From Balaenoptera acutorostrata (taxonomy: Eukaryota > Chordata > Mammalia > Artiodactyla > Balaenopteridae), in NCBI RefSeq assembly GCF_949987535.1, contig NC_080079.1, positions 53,245,000-53,308,999 of the forward strand: a DNA stretch of 64,000 nucleotides, in the 5' to 3' direction. Position 1 is the stretch's first letter, and each line of letters begins with the position of its first letter. Of this stretch, positions 12,569 through 24,399 are shown piece by piece. A program made the translations under genes and the position numbers. Under the pieces are notes generated by a model. It saw only the letters and a program-made list of their open reading frames with translations. It had not been told where the DNA came from and ran no database searches.

Positions 12569-13295
12569 CAGCGGTCTCCAAACTTTTTGGCACCAGGGAC
12601 CAGTTTCACGGAAGACAATTTTTCCACGGACCTGGGGGTGGGGGATGGTTTCAGGATGATTCAAATGCATTACATTTATTGTGCACTTTATTTCTATTAT
12701 TATTACATTGTAATATATAATGAAATAATTATACAACTCACCATAATGCAGAATCAGTGGGAGCCCTGAGCTTGTTTTCCTGAAACTAGATGGTCCCATC
12801 TGGGAGTGATGGGAGACAGTGACACCCGAAGTGTGTTGCTTATGTCCAGTCTACTCTGTAAGATGCAGCATAATTGTCACTTGCCACTCACTGATAGGGT
12901 TTTGATATGTGTCTGCAAGCAGTTGATTTATTATGGTCTCTGTGAGTCAAACCTCTCTGCTAATGATAATCTGTATTTGCAGCCACTTCCCAGGGCTAGC
13001 ATCACCACCTCAGCTCCACCTCAGTTCATCAGGCATTAGATTCTCATAAGGAGCCTGCAACCTAGATCCCTCACATGCACAGTTCACAGTAGGGTTTGCG
13101 CTCTTATGAGAATCTAATGCCACCACTGATCTGACAGGAGGCGGAGCTCAGGTGGTAATGCGAGTGATGGGGAGTGGCTGTAAATACAGATGAAGCTTTG
13201 CTCACTTGCCTGCCGCTCACCTTCTGCCATGCGGCCAGGTTCCTAACAGGCCACAGACTAGTACCGGTTGGTGGCCAGGGAGTTGGGGACCCCTG
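12569..13295 (+). mobile_element. MER1-type hAT (Charlie) DNA transposon, non-autonomous
   Basis: The ends are imperfect inverted repeats: left 'cagcggtctccaaactttttgg', and right, read on the other strand, 'caggggtccccaactccctgg'. The 727-bp element has an exact 8-bp duplication on each side. Internally a 19-bp perfect inverted repeat lies at 13032-13050 and 13103-13121. It has no transposase frame, so it was moved by a Charlie-family transposase supplied elsewhere. It landed inside the MaLR internal region and is therefore younger than it. The family name is from recall of the MER1 consensus. Confidence 0.88.
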
Positions 13296-13303
13296 ATCTA
13301 AAG
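13296..13303. repeat. 8-bp target site duplication, right
   Basis: An exact copy of 'atctaaag' at 12561-12568. Confidence 0.9.
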
Positions 13304-14107
13304 GGCATTTTCTCTAAGAGACTGCATTGCCCAAAGTGCTATGAGTTAGTTAAGACAGACAGAAGTTTGTTTTGAAAACAATTGTGGGTGTTTTTTTTCC
13401 AAATGGAGTAGAATATACTGGGATATATGGAAAACCTATACAGTTTTAAGAGACTTGTACCAACAGAAACATCACTAGCTGAATCTAAAGGGACTCTGAT
13501 TTTATAAATTTCACAAAGGCCTTTGGGCCTCCAAATTTCCACAAGAAATAAACAGGCTGAAAAAAGTTACTCAGCTACAAACACAGCTATTTCTTGTGTC
13601 TCCGAGGGTGAAGCCAAGAACCCACAGAGCAAAGCCAATTACATTGTGAACAATGGATTTGTGAGCCATTCCCAGGATTAACAGAGGACAGTGAACTAGA
13701 GGCAAGCCCCAGGGAGCAGAACTAGGCTGTAATCAAGAAACATTTCCTGCTCCCATATCTGAGGATCTGGTAACATTCGTTCAGTGGGATTTTAGAATTG
13801 CTATGGACCAGAGAATGCTACAAACTTCCATTTTTCCCATTTAAATGAAAGCGTCTATTGTGGTTTGTCCAATTTTCTGTCTCATCATTATTTCATGAGT
13901 GTGTGGCGGCAAATAACTTGTATTGGATGTAGACCAAGAGAATCCAAACTTTAATAAGAGTGTGGACCTGATTACATGAGTCTTTCGGAAGTGCCAGTTG
14001 GGAATGAATCTTTTTCATATAGGAAGGTTGTGAATAATTTTGATCAGAGGGGAGACTATAGTAGGTTCTTTGCAGAAATGGCAACAATGATTTTCCTTTT
14101 ATATTCA

Positions 14108-14593
14108 TGTACCATTGTTCTTCTCATAGAGATATGAAGTCCGTTTCCCTTCCTCTTGAGTTTGGGCTGGTCTTGTGACTTGCTTTTCCCAGCAGACCTC
14201 AGCACAATTATCAATGGGCCAATTCTGAACCAAGCCTCAGGACCTGCATATTTCTACTCAGTCTCTTGAATCCCTGCCCACCCAGGAGAACAAGCCCAAG
14301 TTAGCCTGCTGGGTGATTAGAAGCCACAAGGGGAAGCATGAACCCAGGTAGTCCAGCCAAGATCCCAGACATGGGATCCCAGAGAGCTCAGCAAAAAAGC
14401 AAAGCCAGCTGTCCCCAACTGACCCACAGCTGATTGCAAACGTTTGAGTGGACCCCACTGAGAATAGCTGAACCAGGCCTGGCTTTACCAGAACATCACA
14501 ACTGACCTGCACATGCATGAGGTAATAAATCGTTGTTGATTAAGCCATTAAGTTTTGGGAGGTTTTTTCATGCAGTAAAAACCAATTGATACA
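14108..14593 (+). mobile_element. 3' LTR of the MLT1-like element
   Basis: The LTR starts 'tgtaccattg' and ends 'ccaattgataca'. The block 'gagtttgggctggtcttgtgacttgctttt' (14158-14187) and the terminal 'attaagccattaagttttggg' are characteristic of MLT1 LTRs. A polyadenylation signal AATAAA lies at 14524-14529, as expected for an LTR R region. Confidence 0.75.
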
Positions 14594-14599
14594 ATGCTA

Positions 14600-15540
14600 A
14601 ATGTTGTGGAACAGAAAGGTAAATAAAAATATGTTCCAGATGGTATCTCTGGTCAGCAGAATCAATGCCAACACCTACCTTCTTTGGATATTTTATTCTA
14701 TGAGACAAATCAACCCCTGTGTATTTCAGCCACTCTTCTGTTACTGGCAGCTGAGTTAATTTCAAATGGATACAACAGCTTTTTGTTCTGAGTGCACTTC
14801 TCTCTTCAGCTGCCTTGAGCAAATTCGTCTAGATTTATCTAATGCCTTTCTTAATTCATAGAAAAAAATAAGTTTTCAGAAAGTATTTATTAAATGCATT
14901 GATGAGTGAGTGATTTGGCCATCTAATACTGATGATCTTGGGATCTTTGTCTTCATCAAGCAACAGTTCTGGGCTCCAGGTCAACACAGTGGTCTTAGAG
15001 TCATTAAACCTTAAAAAAAAAAAATCTTCTCTCAACCAGAACATCTCATTCATTTACTAATTTTCTGTCTTTTTAAAAACAGGAATTTGATGGATTAGGA
15101 TATTTATATTGCAGTTTCAGCCTTTTTGTTTTCATGAATAAAACTGCAAACAAATTTGTCATTGCTATTAACATCAGCACATGTGAGTGGATGAAGTATT
15201 TGAGTAGAACTCTACATTTTCCTCTGTCAGAGTTACTAGTTTCACTTCTTTAAATTTGCAAGCTTTCCAGACCTAATCCGTCAAATAGGAGTATTATATT
15301 AATACACTGGGACTGCAGGGGTTATCTCTAGAATTCTGAGTGCTTGAGAAATTAGAGCCATGTAAATGCATTGTCTCACTGTTCCTTTCTATTTTATGTT
15401 CCCACATGTACTACCACACACTAGGATGGGAGAATGTTTTATTATACCAAGAACACTTTCAAATTAGACAAAAAACAGAGAGAACTCTGTGATAACCAAA
15501 TTCAACTTTATTACATCCTAGGGAGTTTTTGAAATGAGAA
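14600..15540. other. No feature recognised
   Basis: No gene or repeat could be supported. Open frames are short and lack domains. Confidence 0.45.
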
Positions 15541-15554
15541 AGGCATTTCATCAT

Positions 15555-15725
15555 AATGGTGGGAGGCAGAGACCTGGACTTAAACTTGGGCAAGTCATTT
15601 AAACTTTCCCATCTCAGCTTTCCCACCTGTATAATTGGGTTGATAATAATCTAGTCCCTTCACAGGGACATTCTGAGAAGAAAATCGACAGGGAAGAGCT
15701 TTGGGAATTATAAAAGACTATGAAG
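15555..15725 (+). mobile_element. MIR SINE
   Basis: The core 'gacttaaacttgggcaagtcatttaaactttcccatctcagctttcccacctgtataattggg' (15578-15640) follows the MIR core order, then 'ataataatctagtcccttcacaggga'. It is diverged, as expected for a pre-placental element. Confidence 0.75.
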
Positions 15726-15729
15726 TAGG

Positions 15730-16880
15730 AATTGTTTGTGTGTGTATCACCCCACAAAATACATGTGCACTACCATATGCCTTCTTACAGCTCATAAAAG
15801 TCTGTGTTGAAGAAAAAACACCAGTTAATGAAAAAAAGACAACATCTTAGTTGCTAGAAATCTTGTTTTCCTATAAATATGGAAAATATGAGATTTGAGA
15901 CACTGGCTAATGTCGTGGTCATTATTACCCTTATTATCGTCAGTTGTTTTTATGTGTGTGTGCTCTTTTTGCAAGTTTATCTTTCCTTCAAAGAACATAT
16001 TTGCAGGAGTTTAAATCGCATTTGTGTGTTGCCATCTCTAATTACTAAATCAGAGTGCTGTATGGTCCTGATGTGGTTTCAGGTGTCACCCTGGGCCCTT
16101 ATATGGTCAAAATGCCTTGCCAAGTGGCATGTGCCTGATCTGGGGTGATGGGAAAGCCAGTGGATCTGCAGTCATACCTGAATTTAACTGTAATTCTGTC
16201 ATTCGGAGAGTAGATCCAGACCCTCAGATAGAAGACAACCTTTATTGATGTGAATGGGGAAAATAGAAGTTTTAAGACGAGAAATGTGACTTCAATTAAA
16301 TGGAAGTGGCAATTACTTGAGATCTGGATCGAGTATTCAAAGTAGAGACAAATACTGGGGTAATACGTAAGATAACTGAAAAAACCCCACAAGTTCAAGG
16401 TCGAGTTGAGGTGGAGGAAGAAAGAAGAGGTTGTATTTGCGTGCTGGGGAAGATGGGTTCTGGGTGAGAGAGCTTTTGCATCAGGGAGGAAAGGATTTTG
16501 TTTCTGTATCATGACTTTTTCTGCCTGGGAAGTGAATTCACCTACAGTCGCTGAAAAATGATCATCAAAGTTGATCTTAAATGCATTATGGTCCATGGGT
16601 GCCGTTTCAGATGGTGAGCATTTGGGATAGTGGGGAGACTTGCTATGGAGGCAGGTGGGGTGTTGCAGTCTGGTGGCATGATGACAATGAACTCTACCGT
16701 AAGGGGAGAGAACAGACTCCATCTGCCTTCACCGAAGCACAGTGTTGTACATTTTAGAATTAGGTAAGAAGTATTCTCACCAGCTAGCACAAGGTAATTT
16801 ACAGCTTACAATACATTACACTTGTAAGTACTTGAAGAAAAATGCCCATTTGTTCTTACTGCTGAAAAAATGGTAGAGAG
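15730..16880. other. No gene recognised
   Basis: A 207-residue open frame (16099-16722, minus) crosses this stretch. I see no domain, no splice context and no similarity to any family I know. The DNA looks like unique intergenic sequence. Confidence 0.45.
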
Positions 16881-16881
16881 G

Positions 16882-16897
16882 TGTTTTCCCATTTTCT
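16882..16897. repeat. Target site duplication of outer L1, left
   Basis: 'tgttttcccattttct' pairs with 'tgttttccccttttct' at 30494-30509, 15 of 16 identical. The pair shows that 16.9-20.05 kb and 26.27-30.49 kb are one insertion. Confidence 0.75.
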
Positions 16898-17329
16898 TTT
16901 TTTTAAAAACATTTTTATTGAGTATAATTGCTTTACAATGGTGTGTTAGTTTCTGCTTTATAACAAAGTGAATCAGCTATACATATACATATATCCCCAG
17001 ATCTCCTCCCCCTCTTGCGTCTCCCTCCCACCCTCCCTATCCCACCCCTCTAGGTGGTCACAAAGCACCCAGCTGATCTCCCTGTGATACGCGGCTGCTT
17101 CCCACAAGCTATCCATTTTACATTTGGTAGTGTATATAAGTCCATGCCACTCTCTCGCTACGTCCCAACTTACCCTTTCCCCTCCCCATGTCCCCAAGTC
17201 CATTCTCTACGTCTGCATCTTTATTCCTGTCCTGCACCTAGGTTCTTCAGACCATTTTTTTTTTTTAGATTCCGTATATATGTTTTAGTATACAGTATTT
17301 GTTTTTCTCTTTCTGACTTACTTCACTCT

Positions 17330-20053
17330 GTATGACAGACTCTAGGTCCATCCACCCCACTACAAATAACTGAATTTCGTTTCTTTTTATGGCTGAGTAC
17401 TATTCCATTGTATATATGTGCCACATCTTCTTTATCCACTCATCCAATGATGGACACTTAGGTTGCTTCCATGTCCGGGCTATTGTAAATAGAGCTGCAA
17501 TGAACAATGTGGTACATGACTCTTTTCAAATTCTGGTTTTCTCAGGGTATACGCCCAGTAGTGGGATTGCTGGGTCGTATGGTAGTTCTATTTTTAGTTT
17601 TTAAAGGAACCTCCATACTGTTCTCCATAGTGGCTGTATCAATTTACATTCCCACCAACAGTGCAAGAGTGTTCCCTTTTTTCTACACCCTCTCAAGCAT
17701 TTATTATTTGTAGGTTTTTTGATGATGATTATTCTGAGTGGTGTGAGGTGATACCTCATTGTAGTTATGATTTGCATTTCTCTAATGATTAGTGATGTTG
17801 AGCATTCTTTCATGTGTTTGTTGGCAATCTGTATATCTTCTTTGGAGAAATGTCTATTTAGGTCTTCTGCCCATTTTTGGATTGCGTTGTTTGTTTTTTG
17901 ATATTGAGCTGCATGAGCTGCTTGTGTATTTTGAAGATTAATCCTTTGTCAGTTGCTTCATTTGCAAATATTTTCTCCCATTCTGAGGGTTGTCTTTTTG
18001 TCTTGTTTATGGTTTCCTTTGCTGTGCAAAACTTTTAAGTTTCATTAGGTCACATTTGTTATTTTTGTTTTTATCTCCATTTCTCTAGGAGGTGGGTCAA
18101 AAAGGATCTTGCTGTGATTTCTGTCATAGAGTGTTCTGCCTATGTTTTCCTCTAAGAGTTTTATAGTGTCCGGCCTTAAATTTAGGTCTTCAATCCAGTT
18201 TGAGTTTATTTTTGTGATGGTGTTAAGGAGTGTTCTAATTTCATTCTTTTACATGTAGCTGTCCAGTTTTCCCAGCAACACTTATTGAAGAGGGTGTCTT
18301 TTCTCCATTGTATATTCTTGTCTCCTTTATCAAAAATAAGGTGACCATATGTGTGTGGGCTTATCTCTGGGCTTTCTATCCTGTTCCATTGATCTATATT
18401 TCTGTTTTTGTGCCAGCACCAGACTGTCTTGATTACTGTAGCTTTGTAGTACGGTCTGAAGTCTGGGAGCCTGATTCCTCCAGCTCCATTTTTCGTTCTC
18501 AAGATTGCTTTGGCTATTCGGGGTCTTTTGTGTTTCCATACAAATTGTGAAATTTTTAGTTCTAGTTCTGTGAAAAATGCCATTGGTAGTTTGATAAGGA
18601 TTTCATTGAATCTGTAGATTGCTTTGGGTAGTATAGTCATTTTCACAATGTTGATTCTTCCCATCCAAGAACATGGTATATCTCTCCATCTGTTTGTATC
18701 ATCTTTAATTTCTTTCATCAGTGTCTTATAGTTTTCTGCATACAGGTATTTTGTCTCCCTAGGTAGGTTTATTCCTGGGTATTTTATTCTTTCTGTTGCA
18801 ATGGTAAATGGGAGTGTTTCCTTAATTTCTCTTTCAGATTTTTCATCATTAGTGTATACAAATGCAAGATATTTCTGTGCATTGATTTTGTATCCTGCTA
18901 CTTTACCAAATTCATTGATTAGCTCTACAAGTTTTCTGGTAGCATCTTTAGGATACTCTCTGTATAGTATTATGTCATCTACAAACAGTGACAGCTTTAC
19001 TTTTTCTTTTCCAATTTCGATTCCTTTTTCTCTTTTTCTTCTCTGATTGCTGTGACTAAAACCTCCAAAACTATGTTGAATAATAGTGGTGACAGTGGAC
19101 AACCTTGTCTTCTTCCTGATCTTAGAGGAAATGCTTTCAGTTTTTCACCATTGAGAATGATGTTGGCTGTGGGTTTGTCATATATGGCCTTTATTATGTT
19201 GAGGAAAGTTCCCTCTATGCCTACTTTCTGCAGGGCTTTTATCATAAATGGGTGTTAAATTTTGTTGAAAGCTTTTTCTGCATCTATTGAGATGATCATA
19301 TGGTTTTTCTCCTTCAGTTTGTTAATATGGTTTATCACATTGATTTCATTGCATATATTGAAGAATCCTTGCATTCCTGGTTATAAACCCCACTTGATCA
19401 TGGTGTATGATCCTTTTAATGTGCTGTTGGATTCTGTTTGCTAGTATTTTGTTGAGGATTTTTGCATCTATATTCATCAGTGATACTGGCCTATAGTTTT
19501 CTTTCTTTGTGACATCTATGTCTGGTTTTGTTTTGTTTGGCCACCAGGGTGATGGTGGCTTTGTAGAATGAGTTTGGGAGTGTTCCTCCCTGTGCTACAT
19601 TTTGGAAGAGTTTGAGAAGGATAGGTGTTAGCTCTTCTCTAAATGTTGGTAGAATTTGCCTGTGACGCCATCTAGTCCTGGGCTTTTGTTTGTTGGAAGA
19701 TTTCTGATCACAGTTTCAATTTCAGTGCTTGTGATTGGTCTGTTTATACTTTCTATTTCTTCCTTGCTCAGTCTCAGAAGGTTGTGCTTTTCTAAGAATT
19801 TGTCCATTTCTTCCAGGTTGTTCATTTTATTGGCATAGAGTTGCTTGTAGTAATCTCTCGTGACGTTTGTATTTCTGCAGTGTCAGTTGTTACTTCTTTT
19901 TCATTTCTAATTCTGCTGATTTGAGTCTTCTCCCTTTTTTCCTTGATTAGTCTGGCTAATGGTTTATTAATTTTGTTAATCTACTCAAAGGACCAGCTTT
20001 TAGTTTTACTGATCTTTGCTATCGTTACCTTCATTGTTTTTTCATTTATTTCT
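17330..20053 (-). pseudogene. L1 copy 2 ORF2, 3' part (RT and C-terminus)
   Basis: The frame carries RT sequence with the catalytic box reading FVDD instead of FADD (codons at 18974-18985). It also carries the C-terminal motif CLRGC...HCWWEC (C-x3-C-x7-H-x4-C) near 17650-17704. The frame is broken at several points, including near 17.6, 18.2 and 19.1 kb. It is separated from its own endonuclease domain by 6.2 kb of inserted L1. It is non-functional. Confidence 0.85.
20040..20053. repeat. Target site duplication of inner L1, left
   Basis: 'tttcatttatttct' matches 'tttcatttacttct' at 26266-26279 with one mismatch. The duplicated bases are ORF2 sequence of the outer L1, which resumes exactly at the right copy. 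Confidence 0.8.
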
Positions 20054-20525
20054 TTTTAAAAAATTTTTAATTTAATTTATTTTTTTATACAGCAACTTCT
20101 TATTAGTCATCAATTTTATACACATCATTGTTTACATGTCAATACCAATCGCCCAATTCATTACACCACCACCCTCACCCCACCTGCTGCTTTGCCCCTT
20201 TGGTGTCCATAAGTTTGTTCTCTACATCTCTGTCTCAGTTTCTGCCCTGCAAACCGGTTCATCTGTACCATTTTTCTAGGTTCCACATATATGCATTAAT
20301 ATACGATATTTGTTTTTCTCTTTCTGACTTACTTCACTCTGTATGACAGTCTCTGGATCCATCCACGTCTCAACAAAAGACCCAATTTTGTTCCTTTTTA
20401 TGGCTGAGTAATATTTCATTGTATACATGTACCACATCTTCTTTATCCATTTCTCTGTCAGTGGGCATTTAGGTTGCTGCCATGACCTGGCTATTGTAAA
20501 TAGTGCTGCAGTGAACATTGGGGTG

Positions 20526-20537
20526 CATGTGTCTTTT
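20526..20537. repeat. Target site duplication of SINE in L1 copy 3, left
   Basis: 'catgtgtctttt' is repeated exactly at 20834-20845. Confidence 0.85.
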
Positions 20538-20833
20538 ATTTTATTTTTTTTAATTTATTGATTGATTGATTGATTGCTGTGTTGGGTCTTCGTTTCTGTG
20601 CGAGGGCTCTAGTTGCGGCAAGTGGGGGCCTCTCTTCATCGCGGTGCGCGGGCCTCTCATTATCGCAGCCTCTCTTGTTTCAGAGCACAGGCTCCAGACG
20701 CGCAGGCTCAGTAATTGTGGCTCACAGGCCCAGTTGCTCCACGGCATGTGGGATCCTCCCAGACCAGGGTGCGAACCCGCACCCCCTGCATTGGCAGGCA
20801 GACTCCCAACCACTGCGCCACCAGGGAAGCCCA
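20538..20833 (-). mobile_element. CHR-type SINE, long form
   Basis: On the minus strand it begins 'gggcttccctggtggcgcagtggtt', carries the B-box 'gggttcgcaccctgg' and ends in 'aaacgaagacccaacacagc' plus an A/T-rich (TTGA)n tail. A 12-bp exact target duplication flanks it. It sits inside ORF2 of L1 copy 3, so it is the youngest layer of this nest. Confidence 0.9.
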
Positions 20834-23800
20834 CATGTGTCTTTTTGAATTATGGATTTGTGTGGGTATATGCCCAGTAGTGAGATTGCTGGGTCATATG
20901 GTAATTCTATTTTTAGTTTTTTAAGGAACCTCCATACTGTTCTCCATAGTGACAGTATCAGTTTACATTCCCACCAGCAGTGCAAGAGGGTTCCCTTTTC
21001 TCCACACCCTCTCCAGCATTTGTTGTTTGTAGATTTTCTGATGATTCCCATTCTAACTGATATGGGGTGATACCTCATTGTAGTTTTGATTTTCATTTCT
21101 CTAATAATTAGTGATGTTGAGCAGCTTTTCATGTGCTTCTTGGCCATCTGTATGTCTTCTTTGGAGAAATGTCTATTTAGGCCTTCTGCCCATTTTTGGA
21201 TTGGGTTGTTTGTTTCTTTAATGTTGAGCTGTATGAGCTGTTTATGTATTTTGGAGATTGATCCTTTGTCCGTTGATTCGTTTGCAAATATTTTCTCCCA
21301 TTCTGAGGGTTGTCTTTTCATCTTGTTTATGGTTTCCTTTGCTATGCAAAAGCTTTTAAGTTTCATTCGGTCCCATTTGTTTATTCTTGTTTTAATTTCC
21401 ATTACTCTAGGAGGTGGATCAAAAACGATCTCGCTATTATTTATGTCAGTGAGTATTCTTCTTATGCTTTCCTCTAAGAGTTTTATAGTGTCCGGTCTTA
21501 GATTTAGGTCTCTTATCCATTTTGAGTTTAATTTTGTGTATGGTGTTAGGGAGTGTTCTAATTTCATTCTTTTACATGTAGCTGTCCAGTTTTCCCAGCA
21601 CCACTTATTGAAGAGGCTGTCTTTTCTCCATTGTATATCCTTGCGTCCTTTGTCATAAATTAGTTGACCATAGGTGCATGGGTTTATCTCTGGGCTTTCT
21701 ATCTTGTTCCACTGATATATGTTTCTGTTTTTGTGCCAGTACCATATTGTTTTGATTACTATAGCTTTGTAATATAGTCTGAAGTCAGGGAGTCTGATTC
21801 TTTCAGCTCCGTTTTTTTCCCTCAAGACTGCTTTGGCTATTCGGGGTCTTTTGTGTCTCCATACAAATTTTAACATTTTTTATTGTAGTTCTGTAAAAAA
21901 ATGCCATTGGTAATTTGATAGGGATTGTACTGAATTTGTATATTGCTTTGGGTAGTACAGTCATTTTCACAATATTGATTCTTCCAATTCAAGAACATGG
22001 TATATCTCTCCATCTGTTGGTATCATCTTTAATTTCTTTCATCAGTGTCTTATAGATTTCTGCATACAGGTCTTTTGTCTCCCTAGGTAGGCTTATTCCT
22101 AGGTATTTTTTTCTTTTTGTTGCAATGGTAAATGGGAGTGTTTCCTTAATTTCAGATTTTTCATCATTAGTGTATAGGAATGCAAGAGATTTCTGTGCAT
22201 TAATTTTGTATCCTGCAACTTTACCATATTCATTGATTAGCTCTAGCAGTTTTCTGGTGGCAGTTTTAGGATTCTCTATGTATAGTATCATGTCATCCGC
22301 AAACAGTGACAGTTTTACTTCTTCCTTTCCAATTTGTATTCCTTTTATTTCTTTTTCTTCTCTGATTGCCGTGGCTAGGACTTCCAAAACTATGTTGAAT
22401 AATCGTGATGAGAGTGCACATCCTTGTCTTCTTCCTGATCTTAGAGGAAATGGTTTCAGTTTTTCACCATTGAGAATGATGATTGCTGTGGGTTTGTCAT
22501 ATACGGCCTTTATTATGTTGAGGTAGGTTCCCTCTATGCCCAGTTTCTGGAGAGTTTTTATCATAAATGGGTGTTGAATTTTGTCAAGAGCTTTTTCTGC
22601 ATCTATTGAGATGATCATATGGTTTTTATTCTTCAATTTGTTAATATGGTGTATCACATTGATTGATTTGTGTATACTGAGGTATCCTTGCATCCCTGGG
22701 ATAAATCCCACTTGATCATGGTGTATGATCCTTTTAATGTGTTGTTGGATTCTGTTTGCTAGTATTTCATTGAGGATTTTTCCATATATATTAATCAGTG
22801 ACATTGGTCTGTAATTTTCTTTTTTTGTAGTATCTTTGTCTGGTTTTGGTTTCAGGGTGATGGTGGCCTCATAGAATGAGTTTGGGAGTGTTCCTTCCTC
22901 TGCAGTTTTTTGGAAGTGTTTGAGAAAGATGGGTGTTAGCTCTTCTCTAAATGTTTGATAGAATTCACCTGTGAAGCCATCTGGTCCTGGACTTTTGCTT
23001 GTTGGAGTATTTTTAATCACAGTTTCAATTTCATTCCTTGTGATTGGTCTGTTCATATTTTCTCTTTCTTCCTGGTTCAGTGTTGGAAGGTTATACCTTT
23101 CTAAGAATTTGTCCATTTCTTCTAGGTTGTCCATTTTATTGGCATAGAGTTGCTTGTAGTAGTCTCTTAGGATACTTTGTATTTCTGTGGTGTCTGTTGT
23201 AACATCACCTTTTTAATTTCTAATTTTATTGATTTGAGTCCTCTCCCTCTTTTTCTTGATGAGTGTGGCAAATGGTTTATCAATTTTGTTTCTCTTCTCA
23301 AAGAACCAGCTTTTAGTTTTATTGATCTTTGCTATTGTTTTGGTTCTATTTCATTTGTTTCTCTTCTGATCTATATGATTTGTTTCCTTTTGCTAAGTTT
23401 GGGTTTTGTTTGTTCTTCTTTCTCTAGTTCCTTTAGGTGTAAAGTTAGCTTGTTTATTTGAGATGTTTCTTGGTTCTTGAGATAGGCTTGTATAGCTGTA
23501 AACTTCCCTCTTGGCACTGCTTTTGCTGCCTCCCATAGGTTTTGGATCGTCGTGTTTTCATTGTCATTTGTCTCTAGGTATTTTTTGATTTCCTCTTTGA
23601 TTTCTCCAGTGATCTCCTGCTTATTTAGTAATGTATCATTTAGCATCCATGTGTTTGTGTTTTTTACGTTTTTTTCCCTGTAATTCATTTCTAATCTCAT
23701 AGCGTTGTGGTCAGAAAAGATGCTTGATATGATTTCAATTTTCTTAAATTTACTGAGGCTTGATTTGTGACCCAAGTTGTGATCTATTCTGGAGAATGTT

Positions 23801-24399
23801 CCGTGTGCACTTGAGAAGAAAGTGTAATCTGCTGTCTTTGGATGGGATGTACTATAAATATCAATTATATGTATCTGGTTTATTGTGTCAATTAAAGCTT
23901 CTGTTTCCTTATTTATTTTCATTATGGTTGATCTGTCCATTGGTGTAAGTGAGGTGTTTAAGTCCCCCAGTATTTTTATGTTACTGTCAATTTCCTATTT
24001 TATAGCTATTAGCAGTTGCCTTATGTATTGAGGTGCTCCTATGTTGGGTGCATATATATTTATAATTGTTCTGTCTTCTTCTTGGATTGATCCCTTGATC
24101 ATTATGTAGTGTCCTTCCTTGCCTCTTGTAACATTCCTTATTTTAAAGTCTATTTTATCTGATATGAGTATAGCTACTCCAGCTTTCTTTTGATTTCCAT
24201 TTGCATGGAATATCTTTTTCCATCCCCTCACTTTCAGTCGGTATGTGTCCCTAGGTCTGAATTGGGTCTCTTTTAGACAGCATATATATGGGTCTTGTTT
24301 TTGTGTCCATTCAGCAAGCCTGTGTCTTTTGGTTGGAGTATTTAATTGATTCACATTTAAGGTAATTATCAATATGTATGTTCCTATGACTATTTTCTT

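Larger units (their letters stand above)
12033..14107 (+). mobile_element. MaLR internal region
   Basis: This non-coding, decayed internal region begins 'gacatgaccctaggtgtgtagaaacattgac' and runs to the 3' LTR. It is split by the MER1 element at 12569-13295, after which it resumes with 'atctaaagggcattttctctaagagactgca'. No gag or pol frame survives. The open frames across it are short and shared with the inserted transposon. Confidence 0.65.
11533..14593 (+). mobile_element. MLT1-like MaLR (ERVL-related) element, LTR-internal-LTR
   Basis: Two similar LTRs in the same orientation flank an internal region of about 2.07 kb, of which 0.73 kb is a later MER1 insertion. The internal sequence matches my recall of the MaLR internal consensus in several blocks, for example 'gagcagaactaggctgtaatcaag' near 13718 and 'cccacagagcaaagccaattaca' near 13621. 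MaLR elements are non-autonomous and have no pol, and none is seen here. A near-match 'gtgct' / 'atgct' may be the target duplication, but this is weak. Confidence 0.7.
20276..24372 (-). pseudogene. L1 copy 3 ORF2 (EN-RT-C terminal), disrupted
   Basis: ORF2 would encode the endonuclease and reverse transcriptase of L1. The start region (24372 downward) shows the EN opening with ITLNVN and later a KETQ stretch (QETH in copy 2). The RT region contains an intact FADD box (codons at 22292-22303) preceded by LSL and followed by MILY. The C-terminal CWRGC...HCWWEC motif lies near 20965-21018. Frames shift near 23.9-24.0, 23.1-23.4 and 21.9 kb. A minus-strand SINE at 20538-20833 interrupts the C-terminal coding end. 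It is a recent-looking pseudogene with an intact RT catalytic box but no complete protein. Confidence 0.9.

Noticed and set aside
16099..16722. 207-residue open frame on the minus strand
   Set aside because: No recognisable domain, no start or splice context, and no conserved pattern. Frames of this length arise by chance in 64 kb.
20538..20833. tRNA gene
   Set aside because: A- and B-box-like motifs occur in every CHR SINE because they derive from a tRNA. There is no cloverleaf or tRNA 3' end.
20722..21876. 384-residue frame as a host gene
   Set aside because: It is L1 ORF2 that runs on into the inserted SINE. The C-terminal tail is SINE sequence.
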